This document shows positions 1-11,024 of a stretch of DNA of 64,000 nucleotides, piece by piece (within the stretch, counting starts at the first letter, position 1; each line of letters opens with the position of its first letter). This DNA comes from Microstegium vimineum (Eukaryota > Streptophyta > Magnoliopsida > Poales > Poaceae): positions 6,760,319 through 6,824,318 of the forward strand of contig CM039137.1 in NCBI GenBank assembly GCA_022036555.1. The letters run 5' to 3'. The position numbers were made by a program, and so were the translations under genes. The notes under the pieces are model-generated. The model saw nothing but the letters and a program-made list of their open reading frames with translations. It had not been told where the DNA came from and made no database searches.

Positions 1-846
1 AACTCCCGCTCCCTCGCCATGCAGATGCAATGGCCGGAGCTAGACGGGGGAGGGGCGCCGCGAGGACGCCGCCCTGTCCGTGGGCAGTACGGCAGCGCCT
101 ATCCAGGACGACCGCAAGAACGGCAAAAAGAACGGCCACCCCGGGCAGCTGTTCCCTTCATCACCGAGCTTCGACGGGATGGAGAGTCAAGTCAACTTGT
201 TCGACAATAATCTCCGAGGTGAAGACCCCTTTGTTGCTACGGTGATGCCCTCTGCTTGTCTTCTCAAATTTAATTTGTCAACCTATGGTCTAATTTGATG
301 CTACTCAAGATTCAAGAATGCGCATCTCCGATAAATTACACTGGAATGGACTCAATGGACAATCGTTTCAACAAGCGACACTATATATATGCTAATATGC
401 ACACGCTCTCTTTTACATGAGAGAGACCAGTACAATTTACGTAGTTTGTTGACATTATCCTTGTCAATACTAACACTATAAAAATATAATTGATAACTAA
501 TATAATAATATTTATTTGACGTCATAATTATATTATCATATAAATTTGATTAAATTTGAGATGCTTTATAATTTAGGGTGAGAGGCATTTCAAATTTGAA
601 TTAAATTATATAAAAAATTATAAAAATTTATAACATTATTATAAAAATATAATTAATAAAAAATCTAATGATACTTAGCTAATATCATAAATATTATTAT
701 ATTATTATATAAGTTTAGTAAAACTTAAGATATTTTAAATTTCTAAAATTATTTAAATAATTTATAATTTGGGACGGAGGGAATTCTACACCGAGAGTAC
801 TCTACAATAACATTACTCGACCTAAAGCAGGTGTTTTTTGTTTTTT
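1..846. other. Intergenic; unrecognised GC-rich edge then AT-rich MITE-like DNA
   Basis: Bases 1-240 are GC-rich with short overlapping open frames in several phases, none of which I recognise; this may be an exon cut by the window edge or a GC-rich leader. From about 474 to 783 the sequence is AT-rich and shares wording with other Stowaway-like copies in this window (ATATAATTGATAA, AATCTAATGATACTTAG). It ends in GGGACGGAGGGA at about 772-782, a terminal inverted repeat of the CTCCCTCCGTCCC type. It looks like two nested, decayed copies. Confidence 0.5.
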
Positions 847-2322
847 TCAATTTTTCCACTGCCTTACGAGCTCCAACAGCGCAGCGCTAGACTCTCCGCC
901 GTCGTTCAGCGCCTCCTTGGCCTCCCGCATCGCCGCCCGCGTCCGCTCACGAAGCTCCCTGCCGCCGTCCGACTCCATGAGCCACTTCACCTTGGCAGTA
1001 ACCTCCTCATCCTTGACGACCTCCTTGTCGTACCCTTCCAGAGCCACGGCGAGGCGCATATCCTCCACCAGGAACACCTTGTTCATCCGCTGCTCGGCGT
1101 ACATCGGCCACGCCAGCATCGGCACGCCGCCCATGATCGCCTCCAGCACCGAGTTCCAGCCGCAGTGCGTGACGAACCCGCCGACGGCGCCGTGGGCCAG
1201 CACCTCGCGCTGCGGCGCCCACGCCTCGACCACCAGCCCCTTGCCCTTGGTGCGCGCCAGGAAGCCCTCGGGGAGTAGCGCGCCGAGGCCGTTGGCGTCC
1301 GCCTTCTTCTCGTCTTCGTCGCCACCGGTACTGGGCGGGCGCCGCACAACCCACAGGAACCGTTGCCCGCTCATCTCCAGCCCGCGCGCCACCTGCCTCG
1401 TCTGCTCCGCGCTGAACCGGCCCATGCTGCCGAAGCAGAGGAACACGACGCTGGCCTCCGGCTGCGCGTCGAGCCACCGCAAGCACTCGTGCCCCCTCTT
1501 CGCGCCAACATCCTCCGGCGGCTTTATCACTGGGCCGATGCAGTGCAGCGGCGGCGTACGTCTCCCGGGTGGCGTGCAGAGGCCTGCTACGATGGCGTCG
1601 CTGGCGCGCGGCTCCAGCGACCGGAAGCTGTTGACCACAAGACCGTGGGAGTTGCACATCTGCTCGGACAGGGCGAGGAAGAGCCTGTTGCCAAGGCTGT
1701 CGCGGTCGAGATATGCCGCCGGGAGGTCATCGACGGGTATCGGCGCGACGATGCCCGGAACGTGCAAAAGCTCGCCACGGAGGTCTCGGAGGCTTGTAGG
1801 AGATGTTTGCTCGTGGATCATGGGATGGTACAGCAGTTCAGCAAGGCCGGCGATGGATGAGGTGAAGAAGAAGTAGGTGGGAATGCCGAGCTCGGCGCCG
1901 ACGTCCACGGCGCTGCCGCAGAAGAAGTCCAGCACGAGGGCGGCCGGGGAAGGGGAGGCGGCACGGAGGAATTCGCGAAGGTCGGAGTTGGAGGCGCGGG
2001 CGAGCTCGAAGGACTGCACCACGTGATCGTGGCCCGGCACGTCGCGCGGGCGCGTGACGTACGGCAGGCAGTGAAAGGAGAGGTTGGGGTGCGCAGCCGC
2101 AACCGCAAGGCCTTGGGGAAATGAACCGGCAGCCGCGTCGCCCCCGCCAGCGGCCTTGTCGTCGGTCCGCCCGCCAAGGACGATGGCGACCTCGAGGCTG
2201 TGCGCTGCGAGCAGCTCGCCGAGCTCCACCAAGGGGAAGAGGTGGCTGATCATCCCCGGCAGGGCGTAGATGACCACGAGCTTCTCCGACTTCTTGTCTT
2301 GGCTCTCGGATAGGGTCCTCAT
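847..2322 (-). CDS. UDP-glycosyltransferase, UGT88/group-E-like
   Basis: Family 1 plant glycosyltransferase that moves a sugar from a UDP-sugar to a small acceptor, usually a phenylpropanoid or flavonoid, in the cytosol. A single exon encodes 491 aa, the usual family length. The catalytic His lies in the N-terminal GMISHLFPLVELG segment and the supporting Asp in LVLDFFCG. The C-terminal PSPG sugar-donor box runs from about residue 368 to 411, starting WAPQREVL, with the HCGWNS core and ending in AEQ. I chose the ATG at 2322 because it directly precedes the first Rossmann strand. The frame stays open to an ATG at 2544, adding 74 residues of low-complexity sequence (a GCACCT repeat) that does not look like protein. 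Acceptor specificity cannot be read from sequence. Family call is firm; the UGT88 placement is inference. Confidence 0.93.
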   Translation of the reverse strand: MRTLSESQDKKSEKLVVIYALPGMISHLFPLVELGELLAAHSLEVAIVLGGRTDDKAAGGGDAAAGSFPQGLAVAAAHPNLSFHCLPYVTRPRDVPGHDHVVQSFELARASNSDLREFLRAASPSPAALVLDFFCGSAVDVGAELGIPTYFFFTSSIAGLAELLYHPMIHEQTSPTSLRDLRGELLHVPGIVAPIPVDDLPAAYLDRDSLGNRLFLALSEQMCNSHGLVVNSFRSLEPRASDAIVAGLCTPPGRRTPPLHCIGPVIKPPEDVGAKRGHECLRWLDAQPEASVVFLCFGSMGRFSAEQTRQVARGLEMSGQRFLWVVRRPPSTGGDEDEKKADANGLGALLPEGFLARTKGKGLVVEAWAPQREVLAHGAVGGFVTHCGWNSVLEAIMGGVPMLAWPMYAEQRMNKVFLVEDMRLAVALEGYDKEVVKDEEVTAKVKWLMESDGGRELRERTRAAMREAKEALNDGGESSAALLELVRQWKN

Positions 2323-2544
2323 TTCTGGAAATGGGATCAGTGTGTAGTTTCCCGATGACTGAGGTTGAGCGAGAATGTTGTGGGCGCTTTGCTTTTGATA
2401 GGACGCACTCGACTCGACGTAGTGCCGGGCTGCTTCATTTCGGTCCACAAGTCCTACCGAACCCGCTGCACCTGCACCTGCACCTGCACGGGAATCAAAC
2501 AACACTGGCAGGTGTTGCGTCTTTACTCGTCCAACTAACCACAT

Positions 2545-2699
2545 TAAATACGCTCCCTCCCATAAAGACTCTAATCGAGCGGTTCAAAATTTCTTTAAAA
2601 AACAAAAGCACTTTACAGAAGTACGTGTCTCCGAGGAATCATAAATTATAGTTTGATTAAATATATAAAAAATAATGTTTATGATATCGTTACATATTA
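2545..2699. repeat. Stowaway-like MITE fragment upstream of the UGT
   Basis: Sequence from about 2551 begins CGCTCCCTCCCATAAAGACT, resembling the CTCCCTCCGTCC end of Stowaway-like elements, followed by AT-rich DNA typical of their interiors. No matching right end is seen, so this is a truncated copy. It sits about 230 bp upstream of the chosen UGT start and could form part of its promoter. Confidence 0.45.
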
Positions 2700-3131
2700 C
2701 ACTAAGACAGTCCCAGTAAACAAGCCTTTGGCTCATGTCTAAAATGTACAATAGTCTCGGTAAATTTTAGGTCCAGGACTAGCTTTAGTTTCGGTTGGTA
2801 ACACCAACCCAGACTAAAAGTCTTCTTTAGTCCCGGTTTTTCGGGTTGGTGTTACAACGGTTGGTGTTATCAACCGGGACTAAAAGTCCCTTGATGCATT
2901 GATTCAAAAGAAAAATGTTTCATTCATTGTCAAATGTGTTGTTGTGTAGGTGGTTTGGTAAGCTAGGCGCGAGATAGTGCAAGAGGTTTTGAGTTTGAAT
3001 CTCATGGGGCGTAGTTGTGGCAACCGAGATTACATAAAATTGTCTTTAGTTCTAGATTCATAGTCCCGGTTGGAAAAACCGGGACTAAAGTCGGTTCCCA
3101 ATCAAAATTACAAGCCTCATGTGTACTAGTG
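2700..3131. mobile_element. Non-autonomous CACTA-like element, decayed
   Basis: The segment opens with CACTA at 2700-2704 and closes with TAGTG at 3127-3131. Inside are subterminal inverted repeats built on TTTAGTCCCGGTTGG and CAACCGGGACTAAA, a pattern common in grass CACTA transposons. The flanking trinucleotides (TTA on the left, GAA on the right) do not match, so no target-site duplication is preserved. No transposase frame is present. Confidence 0.55.
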
Positions 3132-4290
3132 GAAGTGAAGTCGAAACTAAACCCTGGTCATTTAGAATCAGCTTGCACATTATGGTATGTTGCCCGTGCT
3201 TGCCACAAAAAACTTAGCCATGTGTTTGGACTTTGGATGTCTCTCTTAAGGGTACTCACAATGATATAATATTTTAATAGCTCTAAGCCAACCTTTTTAA
3301 TAGTATTAGTTTTTAGTATGACTTATATATAGTATAATTAGACTTACCTGACACTTTTGTATGATCTTGAAATATGTATATGAGAGTACGTTTTAATTAA
3401 GAGTTAACTTTTTCTCTCTTCTATTAAAATGAAAAAAATCTTAAAGCTAACTTATAAGTTAACCATTACGGATGCCCTACACTCGTTGTAAGTCGGGCAC
3501 ACCACAAGTTTTTCTTTTGCTTTATCCCATCATCAATTTGTGCTAAATCTCCAGCAAACAAAACGTACGCCGTATATTCTTTGTTGCCGCGTGGATTCGT
3601 TGTGACAAAGTAAGGGCATATTCTACAGTATAACATTTCTTCTTATTTAATGGTCATAAAACTTTCAAAAAATCCTAGAGTGGCTTTAAAAACAATTCAA
3701 GAAAAAATATAGCGGTATAGCTGAAAACAGTTTCACAGAATACCAAGTCAAGTGCTTAAGGTCAAAATTGATCACTCACTTGAATTGATTAGACGACGCT
3801 TTCTCACGGATCGCGACTCGCCATTACAGTTCGGTCGACGAGAACCCTCATGCCTTCTGCGACCAAATCCAGCGTGCCACTCTGGAGGCTTGCAGCCCCT
3901 TCGTATCGTGCCACTCTGCCTGACGTACGGCAATCCCCAACTCCAGTCTCCACGCGACCAACCTGCAGGCTAGTCCGGGCCGCATAGCCTCCAATAGTCC
4001 GGGTGATCCTCTATCTAGTCTAGAAACAAAGAGGCAGCAGGCTCACTTGCGTTTCAGATGTGTCCATAAAAAGCTCGGAGTCAATTTGTGTCAGCGGAAG
4101 AAAATAAATCTGCACGGCCCATTTATTGGCCCACTCCACAAGTCCACAGTCGAAGCGACGGCAAGCAGACCAAGTCAAGTCAAGCCGACGTGCTTGTCCC
4201 GCTCCGTCCGTCGCGAAGAACACGTACGCCTATGCACGGCGGCCCGCCACAACGAGAACTTTTTTGTGTCTTGTGCGAAAATCCGAAGTA
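3132..4290. other. Intergenic, possible MITE at 3250-3480
   Basis: No gene is supported. The part from about 3249 (GGGTACTCACAATG) to 3479 (CATTACGGATGCCC) is AT-rich with weakly inverted ends and may be an old MITE. The rest up to the LEA promoter shows no recognisable feature. Confidence 0.35.
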
Positions 4291-4300
4291 AATATAAAGA
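4291..4300 (+). promoter_or_regulatory. TATA box of the LEA_2/NHL gene
   Basis: AATATAAAGA lies 88-97 bp upstream of the ATG at 4388 in an otherwise GC-rich leader, a normal distance for a plant TATA box with a leader of about 60 nt. Inference from position and consensus only. Confidence 0.5.
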
Positions 4301-4387
4301 CCGCGCGACCCTTCTCACATCCAAGTCCAGCCAGCATCATCATCGTCTGCGCTTCCATTCCAGTTCCAGCCTCCAGCCGTCCACCCC

Positions 4388-5107
4388 ATGGCGACCGCAG
4401 CTCCGTATAACGCCGCGGCGGCGGCGGCCGGGAAGGATGAGGCGTCGCCGACCGTCCACCCGGTGGCCACCGGGGACGAGGAGGTCGCGACCACCGCCAG
4501 GCGCTGGCGGTCGATGCATTACCTCCGAAAGCGGCGGTGCGTGCTGTGGTGCTGTGGCTGCTGCGCAACCTCCGTGGTGCTCCTGGGCATCACCATCCTC
4601 GTGATCGCGCTCACCGTGTTCAAGGTGAAGGACCCCGTGCTGACCATGAACGGCGTGACGCTGGAGGGCGTGGACGGCGACCTCGGCAGCACGGAGGCGC
4701 ACCCGGTGTCCGTGAACGCCACGCTGATCGCCGACATCTCCATCAAGAACCCGAACGTGGCCTCCTTCGCGTTCGACCGGAGCGAGACGGACTTCTACTA
4801 CGGCAGGGAGACGGTGGGCGTGGCGTACGCGCCGCGGGGCGAGGTGGGCGCCGACCGCACCGTGCGCATGAACGTCACGCTCGACGTGCTCGCCGACCGC
4901 ATCTCGCCCAACGTCACCACCACGGCGCTCGTCTTCGGACAGGACTACAACCTCACCAGCTACACGGAGGTCACCGGCAGGGTCAGCGTGCTCGGCATCT
5001 ACAAGAGGGACCTGGACATCAAGATGAACTGCACCATCGTGCTGGAGGTCGGGGCCTTCACCACCGTGCAGAGCAAAACCACTGACTGCGTTGCAAACGT
5101 CAGCTGA
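4388..5107 (+). CDS. LEA_2 / NDR1-HIN1-like (NHL) membrane protein
   Basis: Single-exon gene for 239 aa. A hydrophilic Ala-rich N-terminus is followed by a basic, Cys-rich stretch (RKRRCVLWCCGCC) and one transmembrane helix at about residues 56-76 (VVLLGITILVIALTVFKVK). The rest is a LEA_2-type beta domain, with typical NHL wording such as the DISIKNPN strand near residues 118-125 and the FAFDRSETDFYYG segment. Several N-x-S/T sites in the C-terminal part fit a luminal or apoplastic orientation. NHL and LEA_2 proteins act in membrane-linked stress and defence responses, but the biochemical role of this one cannot be inferred. The ATG in CCCCATGGCG is the first in frame. Confidence 0.88.
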   Translation: MATAAPYNAAAAAAGKDEASPTVHPVATGDEEVATTARRWRSMHYLRKRRCVLWCCGCCATSVVLLGITILVIALTVFKVKDPVLTMNGVTLEGVDGDLGSTEAHPVSVNATLIADISIKNPNVASFAFDRSETDFYYGRETVGVAYAPRGEVGADRTVRMNVTLDVLADRISPNVTTTALVFGQDYNLTSYTEVTGRVSVLGIYKRDLDIKMNCTIVLEVGAFTTVQSKTTDCVANVS

Positions 5108-5587
5108 TTCCGGTTAGCTGCTGGGCGTTAGTCACCTCACCTTCTTCATGGATTCAAATATATTTGTTGTTCTCTCTCAAAAAAAGTACATTTGTTGCTT
5201 TTATTCGCCTCGCCCCATTTTCCTTCTGTAATATATCTGTATGTACAAGATATAGATTGCTGTAAAAATTAGTACTTTTTCTTTGCTTTTCTTTTTGTCA
5301 GAGGTTAGTTATTGTTGTAACTCATATACGGATCGAGTACGTGTATCCTAAATTCCTGATGCTGTGAGGCTTAATGGCTACCTACAAGTTCAGTCCCAAT
5401 TAGTTAATCAGCTTTAATTCAAGAGTAGTTTTTATCTATACTGCGGCAGCGAGTCTGACAGGACGAAAGCAAACCAACTAATCCGTGTCTTGATGTCGAT
5501 CGGTAGTTGGTAGGCTAACCACCAAGCTTTCTCGTAGTTCCTTTTCTTTTTATATATATATATATATATATCGTAGCTCCTTTTCTA
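5108..5587. other. 3' flank of the LEA_2 gene
   Basis: Presumed 3' UTR followed by unremarkable intergenic DNA. A TA dinucleotide tract of about 20 bases occurs at 5550-5570. No gene seen. Confidence 0.4.
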
Positions 5588-5828
5588 TGCACTTTCTCCG
5601 TCCAAATTATAAATTATTTTATTTTTCTTAAAGAATTAAAATATATCAAGTTTAATTAAAACTATAGAGAGAATCATGAAGACTTGCAAACAGATATATC
5701 ATAAAGAAAATATAATTATCGAAGAATCTAGTTATTATCATAAATTTTATTATTTTATCTTGATCAAATTTGAGATATTTTGTTTCTCTAAAAAGTTAAA
5801 ATAAATTATAATTTAGGACCTGAGAGTA
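5588..5828. repeat. Stowaway-like MITE
   Basis: Left end CTTTCTCCGTCCAAATTATA and right end ATAATTTAGGACCTGAGAG are imperfect inverted repeats around an AT-rich centre. The family resembles copies elsewhere in the window (for example 37405-37659). The TA target duplication is not preserved. Confidence 0.55.
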
Positions 5829-6055
5829 GCGTTTCTTTAATGGGTTTAATGAATCTGTTTTCCCTGAAGCAATGACCTTGTTCATGTTTTCTTGGTTCAG
5901 AAAGGACAAATCTATCAGATACAGATAACGTCATGAGGGACGGTGTTGGGCCCTTTCAGTGGCAGAGTTCAAATGGTAGTGTCTAAAAAAAGCATTTCCC
6001 AGCAAATAATTCTCAATAAAACCTTGTTAAAAACAGTCTTATGGAAGTGTCCTCA

Positions 6056-6316
6056 GGGGCCGTTTGACAGCGTTACACGGAGTTGATTCTCAGAACGCAT
6101 TTTCTAGTCGGTGAAATGATTCTCTGAAATAAATTAAGAGGCTGAGAGCTGAAAAAGTAGCTTCACCTGATTCTATGAAGTGATTCTTTATGTTGATTTT
6201 AAAAGTTTAGGCTAAACAATTTAAGAGAATCATTTTCAATCACAAAATCACTTCACCAATAAATCAACAAGCACAACTGAAAAATCTAAGAGCACAGTTC
6301 TACCAAATAGACCCTC
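6056..6316. repeat. MITE with GGGGCCGTTTGACA-type ends
   Basis: The left end GGGGCCGTTTGACAG and the reversed right end GAGGGTCTATTTGGTAG form imperfect terminal inverted repeats around an AT-rich centre with further internal self-complementarity. This is the structure of hAT- or Harbinger-derived MITEs in grasses. The superfamily is not fixed because no clear target duplication is seen. Confidence 0.5.
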
Positions 6317-7511
6317 AACAATCTACAATGCTCCCAGAAAAAAACCAGTGAAGCCGACAATCTCCCTTTCAAAAGAAACTGTCACGCCTCTGTCACTTCA
6401 AATCCGTCCAAATCGTGCAGCGACAGATCTGTTCCAAATGGTAGTAGTACATTGGCACCAGTAGTATCATACAGTCATGACACTATACAGGCACACTAGA
6501 AAAGTGCTTAGCGAGAGTATCCATGTGCGCTTGCCAGCTCCGTCCGTGTCCGTGTCCGTCCCTGCTGCTGCTTCGGTGGAGTGCTGACCTGCTCTGGTTG
6601 TACTACCTGTGATGGATGAAAACGCGTAGTATTCCGGTCATGGATGCAGTAGTACACCGTACGCCTGTACGCTCAGTCCCCTACATCCTCATACTGCTCG
6701 CCATTTCTCCAGCGTGATAATTGCGGCAGCTTCCTCTTCTCCGTCCACTCTGCTGTTCCATCCCAAGTTGTTCCACGCCAAGATGAGCACCGCTTTTCTA
6801 TCACTATCAGTAGCAAATGTACAAAAGAACATAGTAGCCATGCCGCGTGCTTCAGATTGGCCTTACCATTGTTTTCTCTTAGTGCTACATCTAGCATTTA
6901 TTTTGGGAGATCAATTTCATTTCTATACAAGAATGGGTCTAGAATGACTTAAATTTGACTATGTTTGTATTTTTTTTAATAAGACGAGTGGTCAAATTTA
7001 GAGTAAAAAAAAATAAAAAAATTATAATTTAAAACGGAAGGAGTACAATCCTATTTCCAAGATCAGTACATGAATTCGATTCAGGAGAATAATTGGAACA
7101 GTTTATGCGAGCACGGTAGCACGCAAGCAAGCATGCATGTGAGCTGTTTGATGGAAACTTGCCAAACGCCAGAATGCCAGAGACGCCAGACAGCCGCCCA
7201 CAAGCCGCCCACAAGCGGACGCCAAATAACGGCCATCTGTTTCCTGGCCAGGCAATGCATGAGATGAGCCTGTTTGGATCATACCCTGCCAGGCATGCCT
7301 AGCCTAGACAAACAATCGTGGCCTCAGGTAACAATCCCAGGCCCCACAGGCTTCCATGTTTCATCCAAACGAAGCTCAGTCTTGATGAAAAAGTAAATCA
7401 AACGCGGAGAATCAGAGAGGCAAGCTAACCACATCAGATGGTTACGTTGGAGGTGACCAGAAAAGCTGAATTCAGAATAAGTATATGCAAAAAAAATTAT
7501 CGACAGGTTCC
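6317..7511. other. Intergenic, no gene supported
   Basis: Short overlapping open frames only. A decayed Stowaway-like right end (AAAACGGAAGGAGTA) lies near 7030-7046. A segment at 7265-7375 with CCTGTTTGGATCATACC and CATCCAAACGAAG may be another small MITE. Confidence 0.35.
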
Positions 7512-7771
7512 AATGTACTCTCTCCGTTAGAAAAAAAACGTAAAATATTTGCAGGTTAATTTTTTTAACATTAACTAGATTTGTATAAAATATATGGAAC
7601 ATTTACATTTCCAAATAATTTATAAAGTATTTTTTTTGAATAATTAGCAGGAGCTTTCCTATATCATATAAGAAGAAGAAGAGCAAACCAATGTATTTCA
7701 ACGACTAGATATCAATTATATATTATAAATATTTATATTTTTTAAATGACTTCTATTTAGGTACGGAGTAT
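7512..7771. repeat. Stowaway-like MITE, decayed
   Basis: Starts with GTACTCTCTCCGTTAG and ends with TTTAGGTACGGAGTATAG. The AT-rich interior resembles other copies here. Ends are imperfect. Confidence 0.45.
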
Positions 7772-8368
7772 AGTCGTATAGGTGGATACTACGCAGGAGT
7801 TTACTAGAGAAATCCAGCTTTTGTTGTCAAGTTGGAAGAACAGTGAAAGCACGAAAGACAAATTCATATAACCAGGAAGAAAGACAAAAGGGAGCAAAAG
7901 GCCTCGTCAATACTTTTGCAGTGGGTAATCTAGGAAAATGGATGATAACTGCTAAAAGTCGTCATGAGTACTACAGCTACCGGAGTTTTTCATGACGTGG
8001 GTATATTTTAGATGAAAATCAGTTTTTGGATATATCTAGTATAATCTAGAGTACTTAGTGCTCGTAATATATTGATGTACCCAGTTATTATATAATATAA
8101 TTCTTCTTTCGTAAAAAAAAAGTAGTACAACTACTTAAGTGGGCCCAATTAGAGTACTCCCAAGCCTACAAGCACGAAACAACTCCAAACCGTACCGCTA
8201 TATAGTATTGACTAGCCAACAGATGTACAATGTGCGACAAGGAAATGGTGCGGTGCAATTGATGAATGTGTACAAAAGGAGATTGTTTTCTGAGGTTACT
8301 GCAAGCGAAGAGAAATCAAACACAACTCCGTGCCTGGTTTCAGTGTGATATGTGCTTGAAGAAACATA

Positions 8369-8643
8369 CTCCCTCTGTCCCAAAATAGATTAGCGTCCCA
8401 AAATAGATTACGCTATGTGATACGTGCGGATCAAACTTTCTTAATTTTGACTAACCTTATAGAAAATACGTGCAACATTTATATCTCAAAATAAATTTAT
8501 TATAAAAGTACACTCAACAATCTATCTAATGATACTAATTATGTATTATAAATATTATTATTCTTTTATATATAATTGGTTAAAGTTTAAAAATGTTGAA
8601 TTTTCGAAAAACAAGAATGACTTTTATTTTAGGATAGAAGGAG
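8369..8643. repeat. Stowaway-like MITE with TA target duplication
   Basis: Left end CTCCCTCTGTCCCAAAATAG and reversed right end CTCCTTCTATCCTAAAATA are clear inverted repeats, flanked on both sides by TA (8367-8368 and 8644-8645). TCCCAAAATAGATTA is repeated in tandem just inside the left end. Confidence 0.7.
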
Positions 8644-8924
8644 TAACTTTGAATCGTCGTCGTGTGTGAACAAAACAAGTTCAACTCTCAATTAGGAACA
8701 AAATACCAGGCTGGATCAATTGTTTTTCCATCAGTGCATAGGCCTTAAATTCACGAAATTCATTTAGCATGAACTTATATATAGAGATTGATGTTTGATC
8801 GTGGCATCGTGGTATTTATTTAGAGACTCAGAGTAACATCAATAACAAAATTATGACTGTGTAAAGGTAAATTGTATTAAAGTAAATAAGTCCAATAATA
8901 TCTATAAGACAGAGAGTTGGGCCT

Positions 8925-9215
8925 GTTTGGTAAAGCTGTTTTTTTTTGTTAAACACCTCTTTTCAAAACAACTTCACTCATGAAGCTGTTTTTGTTCCCC
9001 TCTCACAAAGATATGAAATGAGATGAAGCTGAAAATAGTAGTTTATATCCAACTCTCTCCCCCTTTCTCTCTCAATGAATGCATAAAGTTGTTGGTGGAG
9101 CTGTTTTGTCAAATATTTTTTCCAAAATAACTCGACTTCACCTAAAGAGTTGCTTATAAAACTATTTTTTTTAAAAAAATAACTTCACTAGTGAAGCTAA
9201 GCTGTCCCAAAAAAG
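8925..9215. repeat. MITE-like inverted repeat
   Basis: The segment begins GGGCCTGTTTGGTAAAGCTG and ends near AAGCTGTCCCAAAAAAGC, with several AAGCTGTTTT-type repeats in both orientations. The pattern matches small PIF/Harbinger or hAT MITEs, but exact ends are uncertain. Confidence 0.4.
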
Positions 9216-9813
9216 CTCAGAATAACATGTTCACATGCCAACAAGATAGCAGACAAATCAACATTCGTTTTAGCTCATGAGCATTGATGTTCCAGCTCAC
9301 CAACCATCCGGAACTAGAAATCTCCTGTACCCAGACATTTTTTTTAGCTTGCGTACATGACTTACAAAAAGTCTACACAAAATGCAAAGTTTTTTTTGGG
9401 ATCAGGTGGGTTGGAATTTAAAAATATATATTATAGTTACGGATGCCGTTAGTTGACATTGGGACACCAATTCTCAAAAATCCATCAAGCCATAGTTTCA
9501 ATAGCAACATACAGTAGAGTATAAATCACCAGAAAGATACTCACAGAAACGGGCAATCTGTATTTACAGTATCCATTGCTCCACCTTTTACTTCTACGTT
9601 ACAAAGTCTAATCGAGGTAGTTGTAATTTCCATCCAAACAATTTTGTAGACATCCTAAAAGCAACCCCCACATTCGCAAAAAAAAAAAAGCAACCCCACA
9701 GTCAACTAGTCAAGCACCCATACCCTCACATCGTCCAACGAAGATGAGTGAAAAAAAAAAGGAAGAGCAATATATAGTGTGTTTACTGTGTTGCACCATG
9801 TGGCCGTGTTCCA
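9216..9813. other. 3' flank of the RING-H2 gene and AT-rich intergenic DNA
   Basis: No gene is seen. The right part (about 9650-9813) is probably the 3' UTR of the minus-strand RING-H2 gene. Confidence 0.35.
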
Positions 9814-10404
9814 TCACCTGCGTCGCCTCCGGTCGGCGGCGTACTGCGAGAGGGGGACGAGCTCGGAGAGCGGCGTGGCGAGCGGCGTGGCATTGGGCGT
9901 CGGGATGGGAGAGGACCTGCAGACGGGGCAGGACGCGCTCCGGCGCAGCCAGGCGTCGAGGCAGGCGACGTGGAAGCCGTGCCTGCACTCGGGCATCACG
10001 CGCAGCATCTCGCCGTCCCTGTACTCGCTGAGGCAGATGGAGCACATGGCGTCAGCGTCGGCGGCGGCCCTGCTGGAGAAGGCGACCTTGGGGTAGGACG
10101 CGATGGCGGCCGCGTCGAGCCCGACGGGGGAGCATGCCACGGCGGTGGCGGAGGAGTAGGCGACGTCGTCGGGGGACTCGGAGCCCTCGGCGACGAAGAG
10201 CACGCGCGGGACGGTGATGGAGAGGTGGCCGGAGCTGGACGCCGTGGTGACTGCTTCCCCGGCCCAGTAGTCCCCGCCGCCGCCACCGCGGCCGAGGCAG
10301 AAGTAGAAAGCCAGAAGGAGGGAGGCGAGCAGGACGAGGAAGCCGAGCGCGATGGCGATGGAGTAGCCGAGGCCCAGGCTGGAGAGCGAGGAGAGGAGGG
10401 ACAT
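9814..10404 (-). CDS. ATL-family RING-H2 finger E3 ubiquitin ligase
   Basis: Single-exon gene for 196 aa, typical of plant ATL proteins. A transmembrane helix at about residues 15-37 is followed by a basic and Gly-rich link, the ATL GLD motif at 95-97 and a RING-H2 domain at 121-162. The ligand pattern is Cys-x2-Cys at 121/124, the His pair in ECRHGFH, and Cys-Pro-x-Cys-like CPVC at 159-162. The Pro before the third metal ligand and the Trp in LDAWLRR are the usual E2-contact residues. The protein should act at a membrane, passing ubiquitin from an E2 to an unknown substrate. The C-terminus ends in an Arg run (DRRRRR). The start is the first ATG that keeps the N-terminal helix. Confidence 0.92.
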   Translation of the reverse strand: MSLLSSLSSLGLGYSIAIALGFLVLLASLLLAFYFCLGRGGGGGDYWAGEAVTTASSSGHLSITVPRVLFVAEGSESPDDVAYSSATAVACSPVGLDAAAIASYPKVAFSSRAAADADAMCSICLSEYRDGEMLRVMPECRHGFHVACLDAWLRRSASCPVCRSSPIPTPNATPLATPLSELVPLSQYAADRRRRR

Positions 10405-11024
10405 CGCGGTGGTCTTGCCGCCAGCGGCGGCGGCGGAGGTGGACAGTCCCTAGTGGCGTGGGCGCGGCGGAATGGCATTGGCGGAGCGCGCGCACGGTGG
10501 TGGTGGGCTGGTGGGTGCTCTGGATCACTGGGTGGAACCGAGGCCGGCCGCGTGGGTGGGGTGGGGGAGTAAATGTTGGAGGTGGCGTGGTGAAGTGGTG
10601 ATATTTTGCTTTCCTTCCCCTTCCTCACACTCTCGCCTGCTTGTCGCGGGGTTCGGAATTCAGATCTGGCGGGGTGGGTGCGCGGCTGCATTTATTGCCG
10701 AGGAGCAGGGACGGCGAGGAGTAATGGCGCGGACGGGGATGCTCTCTGTTCGTGCTGCGCGGCTTGCCAGCTTGGCTTCGCTCGGGCTCCGCTGGGACGA
10801 CAGCGAGATGGGGGAAGAAGGAGAACGACGAGTGACCGCGTCGGGGTGTGGCCACCGTGTGGGACGGAAACTTCTGCTAGGGCCTCTAGTAGCTCTCTCC
10901 CTAGAGGCGCACTGCTGCTGAGCTCAGTGGCCACTGGCCAGCGGCGGCAAAATGTCAAAATTTGGAGGATTTCCTGTCGTGTTGTTGTCCGATCAACTGA
11001 TGGTGTTGCATTATTTGTATAAGA
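10405..11024. other. Upstream region of the RING-H2 gene
   Basis: GC-rich leader and promoter of the minus-strand RING-H2 gene. Several open frames here run opposite to or overlap the leader and have no recognisable product. Confidence 0.4.

Noticed and set aside
838..1876. Long plus-strand open frames across the UGT gene (for example 917-1876)
   Set aside because: They are opposite-strand shadows of a high-GC coding exon; their translations show no domain, while the minus-strand frame has the full glycosyltransferase pattern.
2700..3131. Complete CACTA transposon with target duplication
   Set aside because: Ends look like CACTA and TAGTG, but the flanking trinucleotides differ and there is no transposase, so it is listed only as a decayed non-autonomous copy.
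4537..5085. Second plus-strand frame inside the LEA_2/NHL gene
   Set aside because: Arg/His-rich shadow translation of GC-rich codons, fully contained in the real coding frame.
9970..10572. Gly-rich plus-strand frame over the RING-H2 gene
   Set aside because: Antisense shadow; the RING-H2 frame on the minus strand explains the sequence.
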